64,000 nucleotides of DNA from Hawksworthiomyces lignivorus. Lineage: Eukaryota > Ascomycota > Sordariomycetes > Ophiostomatales > Ophiostomataceae. Shown here piece by piece: positions 1 to 9,845 of the stretch (position 1 is its first letter; each line of letters opens with the position of its first letter). The notes under the pieces are model-generated. The model saw only the letters and a program-made list of their open reading frames with translations, did no database searches and was not told where the DNA came from. Position numbers and translations under genes: made by a program. Location: positions 92,349-156,348 of the forward strand of contig NTMA01000096.1 in the NCBI GenBank assembly GCA_002917075.1, given 5' to 3'.

Positions 1-1025
1 ATCTTTCAGCTTTCTCTGCATGGAAACATCTCTTCTTGCGGGCTCGACAAGTTTGACATGGTAAAAAGAAGAAGAAAGAAAAAAAAAGACAGAAGCGTAT
101 GTTAGCTGCTTACTGCTTGTCAGTCGCTTCAGCCATCAGGAAATACTCATCTTGTGAAATTCGTTTCCTAGCTGAAGCTCCGGAAGCTTGCCAAACAATT
201 TCCATAATTTCCCTATGCGCCTAAAACGTCACTCAGATATGGAATCGCTATGGAAACCGATAAGGATATTCGTTGTTGTTCTGGACGTCGAGGAGACAGC
301 AAACTGGGTAAAGTGAAAGCGGAAGCAAATCCTTTTCGGGGAGATTACCGTATAGCAAGTTTATTACCGACGACGGCCCTGGCGGTCTCGTGTTCTCTCC
401 TACGAGTAGCTCTCCCCCGCTGAAAGAGTTGGGACTACTGGTTTAGTCTGGTACTCACAAATATCATTGGCTGTTTAGACAAAGGAGGTCGTTACATTTT
501 GTTTTAGCCCAATGAATACATCGCAATACGCCCTTCATCCCGAACCCGATTCAGAAGTTTCCGCCTGATCACAACACATTACTCCACACTGGAAATTGTG
601 GGGGGCAGTTTGCATGCGGGGAAGGCAGTTTGACTTAACCCAAACCGGGTCGGCTCAAAGCTTGTCATCGTCATATTCTACACGTCTTCCAAATAGAGCT
701 CGCTGACAGTCCTTCTGTCATAGGCGCGATGGAACGTAGTCATTCACAACGTCATACTAAAGCTTTCTATGGCAGAAAATCGTGGATGCTACGGTTAGAA
801 AGGGCAAAATAATACTATCGGATGAAATACACATACCGGTTGATACGCTGGCGGCCAGAACTATCGCATCTGGTGCCCGATGCCGGAGTGCAAGGTCATG
901 TATAAAAGGCTGTTTGTTAGAAAATTAAACGTGTTTGTACCGTCCGTTGACATATCTTGCTGCGCTGCTGGTGCAAGTTTCCATCTTCACATAACATTTG
1001 GTACTCCACTTCCACACGATTCACC
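1..1025. other. Intergenic, upstream of Gfo/Idh gene
   Basis: No reading frame here resembles a known protein. The stretch is mixed in composition with an A-rich patch near 60-90. Its 3' end is the promoter of the oxidoreductase gene that starts at 1026 and carries a TATA box at 901. I see nothing else I can name. Confidence 0.6.
901..909 (+). promoter_or_regulatory. TATA box (TATAAAAGG) of the Gfo/Idh gene
   Basis: A consensus TATAAAAGG lies about 120 bp before the ATG at 1026, a normal distance for a filamentous fungal promoter with a short leader. No other TATA-like element is as close to the start. Confidence 0.6.
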
Positions 1026-2348
1026 ATGGCTTCACCACAAGTTAAACGATATGTTATTGTGGGGACAGGTGTCAGATCTGCGTTCTACTACGAAAGTATT
1101 ATCCGTGACTTCAGTGACACAGCAAAACTCGTGGCTATTTGCGATACCAACCAAACTCGAATGAATGCTGTAAATGATCACATTGCTGAAATTGGAGGAG
1201 AGCGAGTGCCCACATACAAGGCAGAGGACTTTGATAAGATGGTCAAGGAACAGAAGGCCGATGTTGTTATTGTCACCACAATTGATCGTTTTCACCACGT
1301 CTATTGTATTAGGGCCATGGAGCTGGGCTGTGATGCGATCACCGAGAAACCAATGACCATCGATGAGGAGAAATTACAGCTTATGATTGATGCAGAGAAG
1401 AAGACTGGAAAACACGTTCGCGTGCTTTTCAACTATCGCTATGCCCCTCACCACACCAAAGTTCGCGAACTCATTGCGTCCGGAGTTATCGGTGAGGTTT
1501 CCACCGTCCATATGGATTGGATCTTGGACTGTGCTCACGGTTCGGATTTTATGCGGCGTTGGCACAGAGAAAAAGACAATAGCGGGGGAATCCAAATGCA
1601 TAAATCAATTCACCACTTCGACCTGGTACATTTCTGGCTGAATACGGAGCCAGAAACCGTTTATTGCGTCGGCGGACTCCGGTTCTATGGCAAAGAAAAT
1701 GCCCAAAAGCGAGGCGTAACTAATCTTGGCGAACGATATCTCAATAATGAGGAAGCAAAGGATGATCCATTTGCAATCCATATCGACACAAGTGCTCGGC
1801 TCAAGAAGTTATACCTAGATGCAGAGCACGAAGATGGCTATATCCGCGACCGCAACTGCTTTGCTGAAGGTATTACCATTGAAGACACCCTTTCGATGAT
1901 TATTCAGTACAAGAACCGAGCTACTATGACATACAATACCTACGCTTTTGCCCCATGGGAGGGATATCGCTGCGTATTCAATGGAAGCAAAGGCCGTCTT
2001 GAGATCAATGTTTTCGAGACTGGCTACTCAGCTGGTGGCGAGCCTATTACCAAGAGCATCACCGAGCACCAAAGAAATTATATCCAGGGAGGAGTTGACG
2101 AGACCAAAATTGTGGTTTACCCTCTTTTCGAAGAACCATATGTCGTAGATGTTGTGAAAGGCGAAGGTGGGCATGGCGGGGGTGATCCTGTCTTGTTGCG
2201 TGATGTTCTCGTCGGTGACAGCGAGGATGAATTCAAGAGGGCTGCCTTCATACGCGACGGCGGAAACGCTGTCCTGGTTGGAGTTGGTGCAAATCATTCC
2301 ATGAAATCCGGTTTACCGGTCAATGTTCAGGATCTAGTACGCTGGTAA
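1026..2348 (+). CDS. Gfo/Idh/MocA-family NAD(P)-dependent oxidoreductase
   Basis: A single-exon gene for a 440-aa protein. The start at 1026 (CACCATGG) has a strong initiation context and puts the Rossmann fingerprint GTGVRS at residues 13-18. An upstream in-frame ATG at 957 would add 23 residues unlike the family. The family's catalytic Glu-Lys-Pro is at residues 107-109, and YRY (about 137-139) plus a later HFDLVHFW segment match the substrate-binding C-terminal half. Members oxidise or reduce sugars, inositols, or related polyols and imines with NAD(P); the substrate here cannot be read from sequence. Residue 440 matches usual fungal lengths. No signal peptide or membrane span is visible, so it is probably cytosolic. 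Its 3' end faces that of the MFS carrier 340 bp away. Confidence 0.93.
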   Translation: MASPQVKRYVIVGTGVRSAFYYESIIRDFSDTAKLVAICDTNQTRMNAVNDHIAEIGGERVPTYKAEDFDKMVKEQKADVVIVTTIDRFHHVYCIRAMELGCDAITEKPMTIDEEKLQLMIDAEKKTGKHVRVLFNYRYAPHHTKVRELIASGVIGEVSTVHMDWILDCAHGSDFMRRWHREKDNSGGIQMHKSIHHFDLVHFWLNTEPETVYCVGGLRFYGKENAQKRGVTNLGERYLNNEEAKDDPFAIHIDTSARLKKLYLDAEHEDGYIRDRNCFAEGITIEDTLSMIIQYKNRATMTYNTYAFAPWEGYRCVFNGSKGRLEINVFETGYSAGGEPITKSITEHQRNYIQGGVDETKIVVYPLFEEPYVVDVVKGEGGHGGGDPVLLRDVLVGDSEDEFKRAAFIRDGGNAVLVGVGANHSMKSGLPVNVQDLVRW

Positions 2349-2690
2349 TTCTACAAGGTCGTTAGATTTAAGTCAGTTGGAAATCAAGAAAGTGGGACTT
2401 TAGTTAGACACAACATTACAATCTTTTATAACCCTAGATTAGACCCGAGATCACAAAGTCTCGGTTAAGAACAATAACATGAGCCTAACAGAATATACGA
2501 GTTAAACTATAAAATGTGTTGACGCGTAATGATATTATATCATGGAGGAAATAAAACCGTTGGGATCTTACTGCTTGATACAAACTCGTCTGGAACTATT
2601 TAAACCTGAATTAGAAAGCAACGAATACAAGTCATAGCGCTCAAGTATCAAAATAGACTCTCTTTCACAAAGGGTGTCTACCTATGTAAA
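2349..2690. other. Convergent 3' intergenic spacer
   Basis: This is an AT-rich spacer between two converging genes. It should hold both 3' UTRs. I see no coding potential. Confidence 0.6.
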
Positions 2691-4388
2691 TCAGATCTTA
2701 TACTTGAATCCCTTATTCTCAATGTCCGTGTAATCAGCAAAGCCAGCCATATTAATGGCCTCCTCTGACACATGCAACCGGGCTCTTATAGTGTTCTGCC
2801 GCCACATGTAGAGACCAAGTAACATAGTGAATACAATTCCTATCACATATATGCCACAGAGAGCGCGAATGGCAGTCGGATAGCGTGGAGCCTCGGCAGG
2901 GAAGAAGAAAAAGGGTGAAATAATATTGCCAGCAGCATAAGCAGTAAACTGGGCGCCATTGGCAAAGGTACGTTTCGTGTGACCGGCAACGTTTGCAGCC
3001 ACAATGGTCCAGGTCAAGATAATGGCTAAACCGGTGATCGGCAGCATCCAAGCGCAGGCAGCTAGATTAAGCTGCTTGCTCAGAGGGATCGTAAGGATGC
3101 CAATGAGGCCACCCAACCCCGGTATATAAGCCAAGGCAGTGACAAGAACCAGGGTGTTTGGAACCTTTGTCGTGATCCAACCGCCGCCCACAATAGTAAC
3201 AAACTGAAAGGCACCGCCAGGCATCTGATACAAGACGCTCTTGAGGTCCCCATAGCCGAAACTCTTGAGCAAAGTGGTCAAAAAGTTGGACACGGCGCCG
3301 TTTATCAAACCCAATGACAGGCCGCACACAATAGATAGGTAGATCTTGGGGTCTAACAAAGCCTCGCGCACTTGATACCAGAGGATGGTGTCGTGTTTAA
3401 TGCCAGTGCGATTGCCGCGCACGCGCCATACTGCAACCAAGGATTCTTCGCGAGAAAAAAATATGCTCTGCTGGGGCGAAGATGGCATGCATATGAAGCA
3501 TATAACACCGGCAACGAAACTTCCAAGCCCAGTAACCATGAAGATGAGTTGCCATGGTGTGATTTTCGGGTTGCTTGTATGACCTAGGCCCCAAGAGATA
3601 CCGGCACCGATAAGCTGTGAGAGCCCATTGCAACCAAGCCAGAAGGACATGCGTAGTGGCATTTCCTCTTTGGTCCAGAACATGGTAGTGATCAGCATCC
3701 AAGCTGGTCCGATGCCAGCTTCGGCGAAGCCTAGCACGAAGCGCAACGCCATAATGCCGGCAAAGTTTTTCGCAAGTACAGTGAAAGACAGGACGATGCC
3801 CCAAACAATCACAACGGTACCAATGAAGCGCCCTATGGGAAACTTTTGTAGACCAACGGACATAGGATATGCGCCGAGAAGGTAACCAAAGTTGGTAATG
3901 GACGCGACCCAGGCTGTCATAATGTCATGTCAGGAGCTGAGTTCTATAACAGGTGGTTATCATGTATACTTACAATATTGATTTCCAACCAGCCCCAGAT
4001 CTTTCTTGAGCCCATAGGCGTTGGCATAGTTGAGAGTGCTTTTATCCAGAAAGCTGAAAAAGTACACGACGCACATCTTGAAGTAGACGCATCAGCATAG
4101 CACAAATGAACAAATGAACAGTCACGACAGCTGTTGTCTTACCATAGGAAGAACAATCAAATCTAGCTTGCGCAGAACGCATTTCGCCAAGATATCACGT
4201 TCTGTTGGGTCCATTCGTAGCGACTCTTCAAATAGGCCATACGCCACGTCGTCGTGTTGTTCCACACGACCATGTGGCCATTTTTCAACATTTTCTTGCA
4301 TTTCGGCATCGACTTCACCCTGGGCGATATCCATTGCATGCGAATCAATTTCCGGAACGGAAGTCTTCGTGTCGTTGGCTGGAGACAT
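2691..4388 (-). CDS. MFS carrier, anion:cation symporter (Dal5/allantoate permease-like) type
   Basis: Three exons, 4388-4143, 4076-3974 and 3913-2691, give 523 aa. Introns of 66 and 60 nt have GTAAG donors. The cytosolic N-terminus (about 80 residues) leads into an LDKSTLNYANAYG segment and then QYSWVASITNFGYLLGAYP, the typical first and second helices of the Dal5/Tna1/phthalate-type group, followed by about ten further hydrophobic helices. Members carry organic anions such as allantoate, nicotinate or small carboxylates, usually with protons, across the plasma membrane; the substrate is not predictable here. It is divergent from the Zn2Cys6 gene at 4968 (579 bp between starts), so that regulator may control it. 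Its 3' end faces the Gfo/Idh gene. Confidence 0.92.
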
Positions 4389-4967
4389 GGTTGTACAACT
4401 TGTCTCCCTTCAGAAGACGGTTTTCTATTGAATGCGACAATAACCAGCCAAAGATGAAATATCCAGTGACTATTCAAGAGGAATTCTCTACTGAAGTCTC
4501 TCCTTTTATGTTCAGGTTTACATCTTTCCCCCTCACTACCGCATGTTTATCGTCTGATGGTATCACTTCTCTGCGTATGGAATTGTTTGCTTATCTAGGT
4601 ATCGTTTTCTACGTTATCAACCCGGTTCGGTAAAATTCTCCTCTTAGTTAGTCTCCGGTTTTGATCCGGTCGTTCAGTCGCCCCGCAAAAGATGAAGGAG
4701 GCCCCTAGATATCAGAATCGTGGGGAAGATATTCCCCCCAAAAAGTTTTTATTTTCTACTGCTTTTCTTACATTAGGCAATTCAGCTCTTCTGTAACGTA
4801 TCAAGAAAAAGGGAATCTACTTGAGATATTAAATGGGGCGTTTGGGTCGTGCACATCGATTCCATTACCAGAAAGAAAGGACTCGCAGATGAAATTACGC
4901 TTTACTATTGATATAGGAATCGTTTTACAAGAGCAAACGCATCGTCCCAGATACGTTGAAAGTAGAC
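4389..4967. promoter_or_regulatory. Divergent promoter: MFS carrier / Zn2Cys6 regulator
   Basis: This 579-bp region separates the start codons of two genes transcribed away from each other. It therefore contains both promoters. I see no reliable binding site, only AT-rich stretches such as the T-rich patch near 4741-4770. Confidence 0.55.
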
Positions 4968-7162
4968 ATGCCGCGGGCGCCGCGTGTACTTCAAGCATGC
5001 CAAGAATGGTGAGAAGATAAATGAGCTTAATCGTTCTGTGATGAAGCAAATTTTCCTGGTCGCTAACCGAACTGGTAATTAGCCGATCACGGAAGATCCG
5101 ATGCAGCGGCAGTCGACCACGATGCCATGCATGTCTTTCGCGTCGGCGGACATGCCATTGGTCTGATGATTCGCCACCTGGCGGATACCACGTATTTGCT
5201 GTTGATGGTGCTAGTAGACGTCATCAACGGCAATCATCACCTCCTGTTGAGGGCTGCGAGTTCAGCAGAGACGCGGCCGCCGCAAACGACCTTCTGGGCC
5301 ATGAACTACGACAGCGTATATTACGAATCTTTAGTGAACACCATCATGGACTGGAACTGTGCGGATGCATCGATATGGACAGATGTCAATCGGACAGCTG
5401 GCTTCGCCGATCTGTGAACCACCGCGCACTCCTCTATGCCATTACGACTTTGTCGGCACCATACCTTAGCGACGATGAAGTGACTCGTATCAGCAGAAAT
5501 CGAAATGATAACGGCTTCGAGTCTTCTGGGTCACTGATTCACCACTGCTTGACCAAGGCCCGGGCAGCATCACGCCAGACCTCAGACCAGCCACAGGTGA
5601 CCTCTATCCAGATAAACCTATGTCTTGCTGTTCGCGAGCTTCTAGCAGCTTCATCAGCTCGTGCATGGCTATATTGTGGACTGGCAATTCGACAAGCACA
5701 AGCATTACGCATGCGCATGGAGTATAACCAACGCCTTGATCCGCGTCAACGAGAGATCCGACGCCGCACTTTTTGGGCCTGTGTTGTCATGGACCGCCTG
5801 GTGGCTCTCTGCACATTCCGCACTCAAACTATCGATCCTAGCCTTGTTAACATATATCTTCCAGCCAGTGATGTATCTTTCGCATTTGGCCACAGTGCTC
5901 TCGGACCTCGTGTGGATGATCTATGTTCTCGCCCTGGTGGTCAAGGCAGCCCATCCACGGTCAATTCTCTTTCTTCTGATCAGCCGCTTAACCTCCGGCC
6001 ATATTGGATAAAGACGATAATCCTCTGGGGCTATGTCGCGTCCGATTACGTAGATCACGGACGCCGGAACGTCACTATACCACCTATGGAAGGATCCTAT
6101 GGTCATCACATTCAGGCCATGACCGAGTGGCAGGCAGCGCTGCCGGTTGAGATGCAGTGGACCGAGATCAACCTGCGGGCTCATCGCTCACTCGGTCAAG
6201 CCTCCCTTTTTGCCGATATTCATTTTCTTATTGTTCATGCGGGATTTTATGTGTTGCATGAATACCTACCACAAATTTCTGAGTCTCGGGGACCACCCTC
6301 CCACCAGTCACCTGAAGACTGCTTGCTGTTGTCGGGACACGATCGTGCTGGTATTGCCTTCGTCCACGTGGACGAGCAGCTTATTAAATCTTGCATTGAC
6401 GGCGCTGCCATGGTGTTGAATATGACGCGTGCAGTCATAGACAACAATGTGCAGCGCAGTGTCGGCATGGGCGTGGCTATAGTCACTGCCTCAAGCGTAT
6501 TTTTGTGGTTCTTGCACTGCAGTAGACAGACGACGCCCAACACTGTTTTTGAAGACATAGATTATGCTAAAGCTGAAAACAACATCACATTCTTGCTCTC
6601 AGTTTTAGATACAGCTTTTCCTCAGCACTGGAACTTGGCCCAGACATGGGCATCGTCAGTTCGATCGCTAGACCGCTTTTATAGAGCACAGTACTTGTCC
6701 ACGGTTCCACTTAACTCTTCCACAGATAGTGGTGGCGAAATAGGCATTGAGCATTCGACAGTCACGCACGAAGGTGACGATGGAAGTGAACTACGACCGA
6801 CTCGACTTCAAGAAGGCGATGGACTGCCAGACATTTCAATGATCCCCTGTGGATTATACTACAAAGCGCGTCTTATAACCGGGCTTAGTATAGAAATGCC
6901 GGATCTCTTGTACCGTGAATTTCTACGACGGCACCGACAAAATTCAGATGAAATAAATATATTGACGAGGGCTGGGATTGACCAGTCTCAAAATCTGATA
7001 AACGCAGTGAACTCGGTTACCACAGACGTGAGTAGTCAGACGCCATCAGACGCAGTGACCACTGATTTCTGGGAGTTAGACCCGGATTTTTCATACCTTG
7101 CTAGTTTGGACATAGACTTAGATTCAATCATGTGGACGACATTTCGCAATGATGATTTATAG
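4968..7162 (+). CDS. Zn2Cys6 transcription factor with fungal-specific middle domain
   Basis: Two exons, 4968-5008 and 5083-7162 (74-nt intron, GTGAGA donor, TTAG acceptor), encode 706 aa. The first exon has only 13 codons plus two bases; the intron splits the codon of the second zinc-binding cysteine, so the cluster is invisible in the unspliced frames. After joining, the cysteines are C11, C14, C21, C28, C31 and C38, the exact C-x2-C-x6-C-x6-C-x2-C-x6-C spacing. The middle region (about 140-400) has the fungal_trans signature LLYAITTLSAPYL, AWLYCGLAIRQAQALRM and RRRTFWACVVMDRL. It is a nuclear DNA-binding regulator; its position between the MFS carrier and the D-amino-acid oxidase suggests local control. 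It converges on the oxidase, with only 26 bp between stop codons. Confidence 0.9.
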
Positions 7163-7188
7163 CTAGAGGCAGATTCAAGATTTTTATA

Positions 7189-8304
7189 TCATAGTTTGCC
7201 ACGTTGCTTTAATAGGATCTCGTCCACTAACTTGACCACACTCTTGGCGCAGCCGTACGACCCCTGATATCCCCAGCCACCATGGCCATAGTTATGCACA
7301 ACCCATTTCTGGTCCATATACTGCTTCTCCACACGGACACCTGCCTTACGGACGGGCCTGAATCCCACTACCTTGGCCACTATGTCAAGCTCGCCGCGTC
7401 CAGTCGTGTCCAGAGCAGGACAAATAGCTAGAGCGCGATCGGTAATTCGTTGCGTCAAACCATCATCAATTTGTGTATCCCAGTTGCCTTCCTGGTAACA
7501 GCCACCTACAATGGTACCACCACCACCATTTCGTTGCATAATATAGCACAGCTCATCCGGGCCGTCGTCGGAGCCAGAAGTAGCTATCATAGCTCCTAGC
7601 TCGTCCAAGTTGTTAAATCTGCTGTTGTTCGGCACTTCGTTTTTCACTAACAATATCTGGCCGCGGACTGGGACTACTTGGCTGTCTTTCACGCCGCCAA
7701 GAGAGGAAGCACCAAGGCCGGTACAGTTGATGACAATGGCATGGTTAGAAATGTTGTGCACCTCCCAGACATCGTTAATGTGGGCTACGTGCCGCCTCCG
7801 GAAAGTTACTCCATGTCGCAAACACTGGCCGACTAGCCACTGTAGGTAGAGAGGCACGTTAATGCAGACGGACTGGAAAGTGGCGCCAAAGTCGAAACCG
7901 TCGGGGATTTCAGCCGCATCCAGAGAGCGATAGCCCGGTAGGACGTCAGCAAACCAAGGCCTCGGAGCCATGAGGGTCCGAAACCATTGCCCAGTAGCAG
8001 TGTCGCTGTCTTTATGGCGTCCTAGCAGCTTGACAGAGCGGAAGACTACGCCAGCCTCAGGCACATGGCGAGCCAGCCTGGCAAATTCTGGCCAAGTATC
8101 GCGCTCCCAGCGGCTATTAGCGGCGTCTGCCACGGGCATGATATTGGCCCCAGCAAAGGGAGAGGCGTAGGAAGACGGTGGCTGAGTGTCGCTGGGAAGA
8201 TTCTGGGCCACGACAATGACTTGCTTTGATGGGTGCGCTTTGGCCAACAGCAGAGCTGAAGTCAACCCGGACACGCCAGCACCCAGGACAACTAATTCGG
8301 CCAT
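7189..8304 (-). CDS. D-amino-acid oxidase (FAD-dependent, DAO family)
   Basis: A single exon encodes 371 aa, close to the usual 340-370 of fungal enzymes. The family converts D-amino acids to imino acids, which hydrolyse to 2-oxo acids and ammonia, with release of H2O2. The N-terminus has the FAD-binding GAGVSG fingerprint. The substrate-carboxylate arginine segment GFRPVR is at about 314-319, and the diagnostic DAO signature HNYGHGGWGYQGSYG lies just before the C-terminus. The protein ends in Gly-Lys-Leu, which is only a weak match to the peroxisomal targeting tripeptide SKL, so peroxisomal location is possible but unproven. It is divergent from the C45 enzyme at 8685 with 380 bp between starts, a strong hint of joint expression. 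A glycine-oxidase-like or D-aspartate-preferring specificity cannot be excluded. Confidence 0.93.
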   Translation of the reverse strand: MAELVVLGAGVSGLTSALLLAKAHPSKQVIVVAQNLPSDTQPPSSYASPFAGANIMPVADAANSRWERDTWPEFARLARHVPEAGVVFRSVKLLGRHKDSDTATGQWFRTLMAPRPWFADVLPGYRSLDAAEIPDGFDFGATFQSVCINVPLYLQWLVGQCLRHGVTFRRRHVAHINDVWEVHNISNHAIVINCTGLGASSLGGVKDSQVVPVRGQILLVKNEVPNNSRFNNLDELGAMIATSGSDDGPDELCYIMQRNGGGGTIVGGCYQEGNWDTQIDDGLTQRITDRALAICPALDTTGRGELDIVAKVVGFRPVRKAGVRVEKQYMDQKWVVHNYGHGGWGYQGSYGCAKSVVKLVDEILLKQRGKL

Positions 8305-8684
8305 GGAGAGAACAGCTACAAAAAATTATTTTCAATTCTCCAGCATGTTACTTTTATTTTCCAGCTCTGACAATTATTTATATCCTTATTCGTTTATCTT
8401 GCTATATTCTTATTGTCGTCATGCCCGTACGATTTACAGAGTACATGGGCTTAGGGAGAGATTCATCAGAGGCTCCACTTCCCGGTGCAGCTCTCGGAAG
8501 CTAACCAGATTTGGTATTTTCGCCATATCAACAGTTTAATACCTAGGGAAACGGAAATCAATCCCAGACCATATTGAAGATAAAAGCACAGGTTGGGGCA
8601 AACTTGATCTGTTTGCGTTTGGTGTTCAAAAAAAAAAAAAAAAAACTGACCTATAGTGGCACTATAGTAGGCACACCTGTTATC
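8305..8684. promoter_or_regulatory. Divergent promoter: D-amino-acid oxidase / C45 enzyme
   Basis: A 380-bp shared promoter region. It contains an A-tract at 8629-8646 and two CGG triplets in direct orientation separated by nine bases (8483-8497), the half-site recognised by many Zn2Cys6 proteins. One such pair can occur by chance, so binding by the neighbouring regulator is only a guess. Confidence 0.5.
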
Positions 8685-9845
8685 ATGTTGGAGATAACCT
8701 GCTCTGGCACTTCATACGAGGTGAGCTGTCGTCGACCCTGTTCAAAACATACTTTGCTACAGGTTTCCTAAATATATCTCATATAGATCGGCCTGCAGCA
8801 TGGCTATCAAGCAGCACCTCTGATCCATGGCAGCATCCAATTTTACAGGGAATACTTTGAGCGGAAGAGCAAGCTAGACTGGAAAGCAGCTACAGCCGCT
8901 GCCTCGCGATTTCAGCTAGTGTTAGATACCCATGTGCCACATTTAGTGGAAGAGATGCAGGGCATTGCTGACGGTGCTGGTGTTCCCTTTGCATCGATTC
9001 TAGCAATCAACGCGCGTTCAGAGATCTCCATGGGCCTGATGGATGATGGCTGCACATCGCTGGCCTGGACAACCAACTCTTTTAGCGTCGCCGGTCAGAA
9101 TTGGGATTGGGAAGACCCGCAAAAAGAGCACTTGGTCCTCCTGCACATTCGACCAAAGAATGGTCCCGTCCATGGGCGTATAGACCTGGACCAGATCACT
9201 GAGGCCGGTATTGTTGGCAAGATTGGCTTCAACGCCTGCGGCGTGGCCGTCTTTCTTAATGCCTTGCGAACTCCTGGCGTTAACTACGACGCGTTGCCAG
9301 CTCATGTCGCCTTGCGAGTTGCCATGGAGGCTCCATCGCGTGCCAAGGCACTGGCCCGGCTACGGGCGGTAGCTAATGCGGCAGGGACATCTGTGCACAT
9401 TATGGTGGCAGACTCGACGGGTGCCACGTCCATCGAGTGCACGTCTGTAGATATTGTGACATTAGACCAGGTCGATGGGAAGCTAGTTCACACAAACCAT
9501 TTTCTAGCTGAGCATGCTCCGGAAGCACCACCTGGCGCTCCTTACGCGATATTTCCGGACACGTATGCACGCCAAGAGCGCATGACCAAACTGTTATCTG
9601 ATATTAACAGCTATAGCATACACGAAAAAATTGATGACGGTAGCAAAGCCGTTCATCTAGTGCAGGATATGCTATCCGATGCTGACGGTTTTCCTGTGTC
9701 GATCAACCGAAAGAGTAACCCGCCAGGAAACTGCAGCTCAACCCTTTTTAGTATTTCTGTAGACATGCGGGCACGCACAGCAACTGTCATCGAGGGGCGG
9801 CCAACTGAAGGCGGGCCTACGTACCATTTAGATTTAAAGAAATAG
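8685..9845 (+). CDS. C45-family acyltransferase/amidohydrolase (isopenicillin-N N-acyltransferase-like)
   Basis: Two exons, 8685-8720 and 8787-9845 (66-nt intron), encode 364 aa, near the roughly 357 aa of penicillin acyltransferase. The short first exon supplies the N-terminal MLEITCSGTSYE, which continues as IGLQHGYQ after splicing, matching the family start. The autoprocessing Gly-Cys pair is at G100-C101 within DDGCTS: cleavage before this cysteine would create an N-terminal nucleophile, and the GQNWDW motif follows shortly after. Family members hydrolyse or transfer acyl groups on amides, including 6-aminopenicillanate derivatives and N-acyl amino acids. Unlike the penicillin enzyme it ends in Leu-Lys-Lys, not a peroxisomal tripeptide. 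No other penicillin gene is in the window, so acyl-amino-acid hydrolysis is more likely than antibiotic synthesis. Confidence 0.9.

Noticed and set aside
957..1025. N-terminal extension of the Gfo/Idh gene from an upstream in-frame ATG at 957
   Set aside because: The added 23 residues do not resemble the family and the ATG at 1026 has a better context and places the Rossmann motif at the usual distance.
5127..5417. 96-codon frame overlapping the first part of the Zn2Cys6 gene
   Set aside because: It is a shadow of the spliced reading frame, which carries the complete zinc cluster.
7189..9845. Part of a penicillin biosynthesis cluster
   Set aside because: No ACV synthetase (NRPS) or isopenicillin-N synthase is visible; the C45 and DAO genes stand alone with catabolic-type neighbours.
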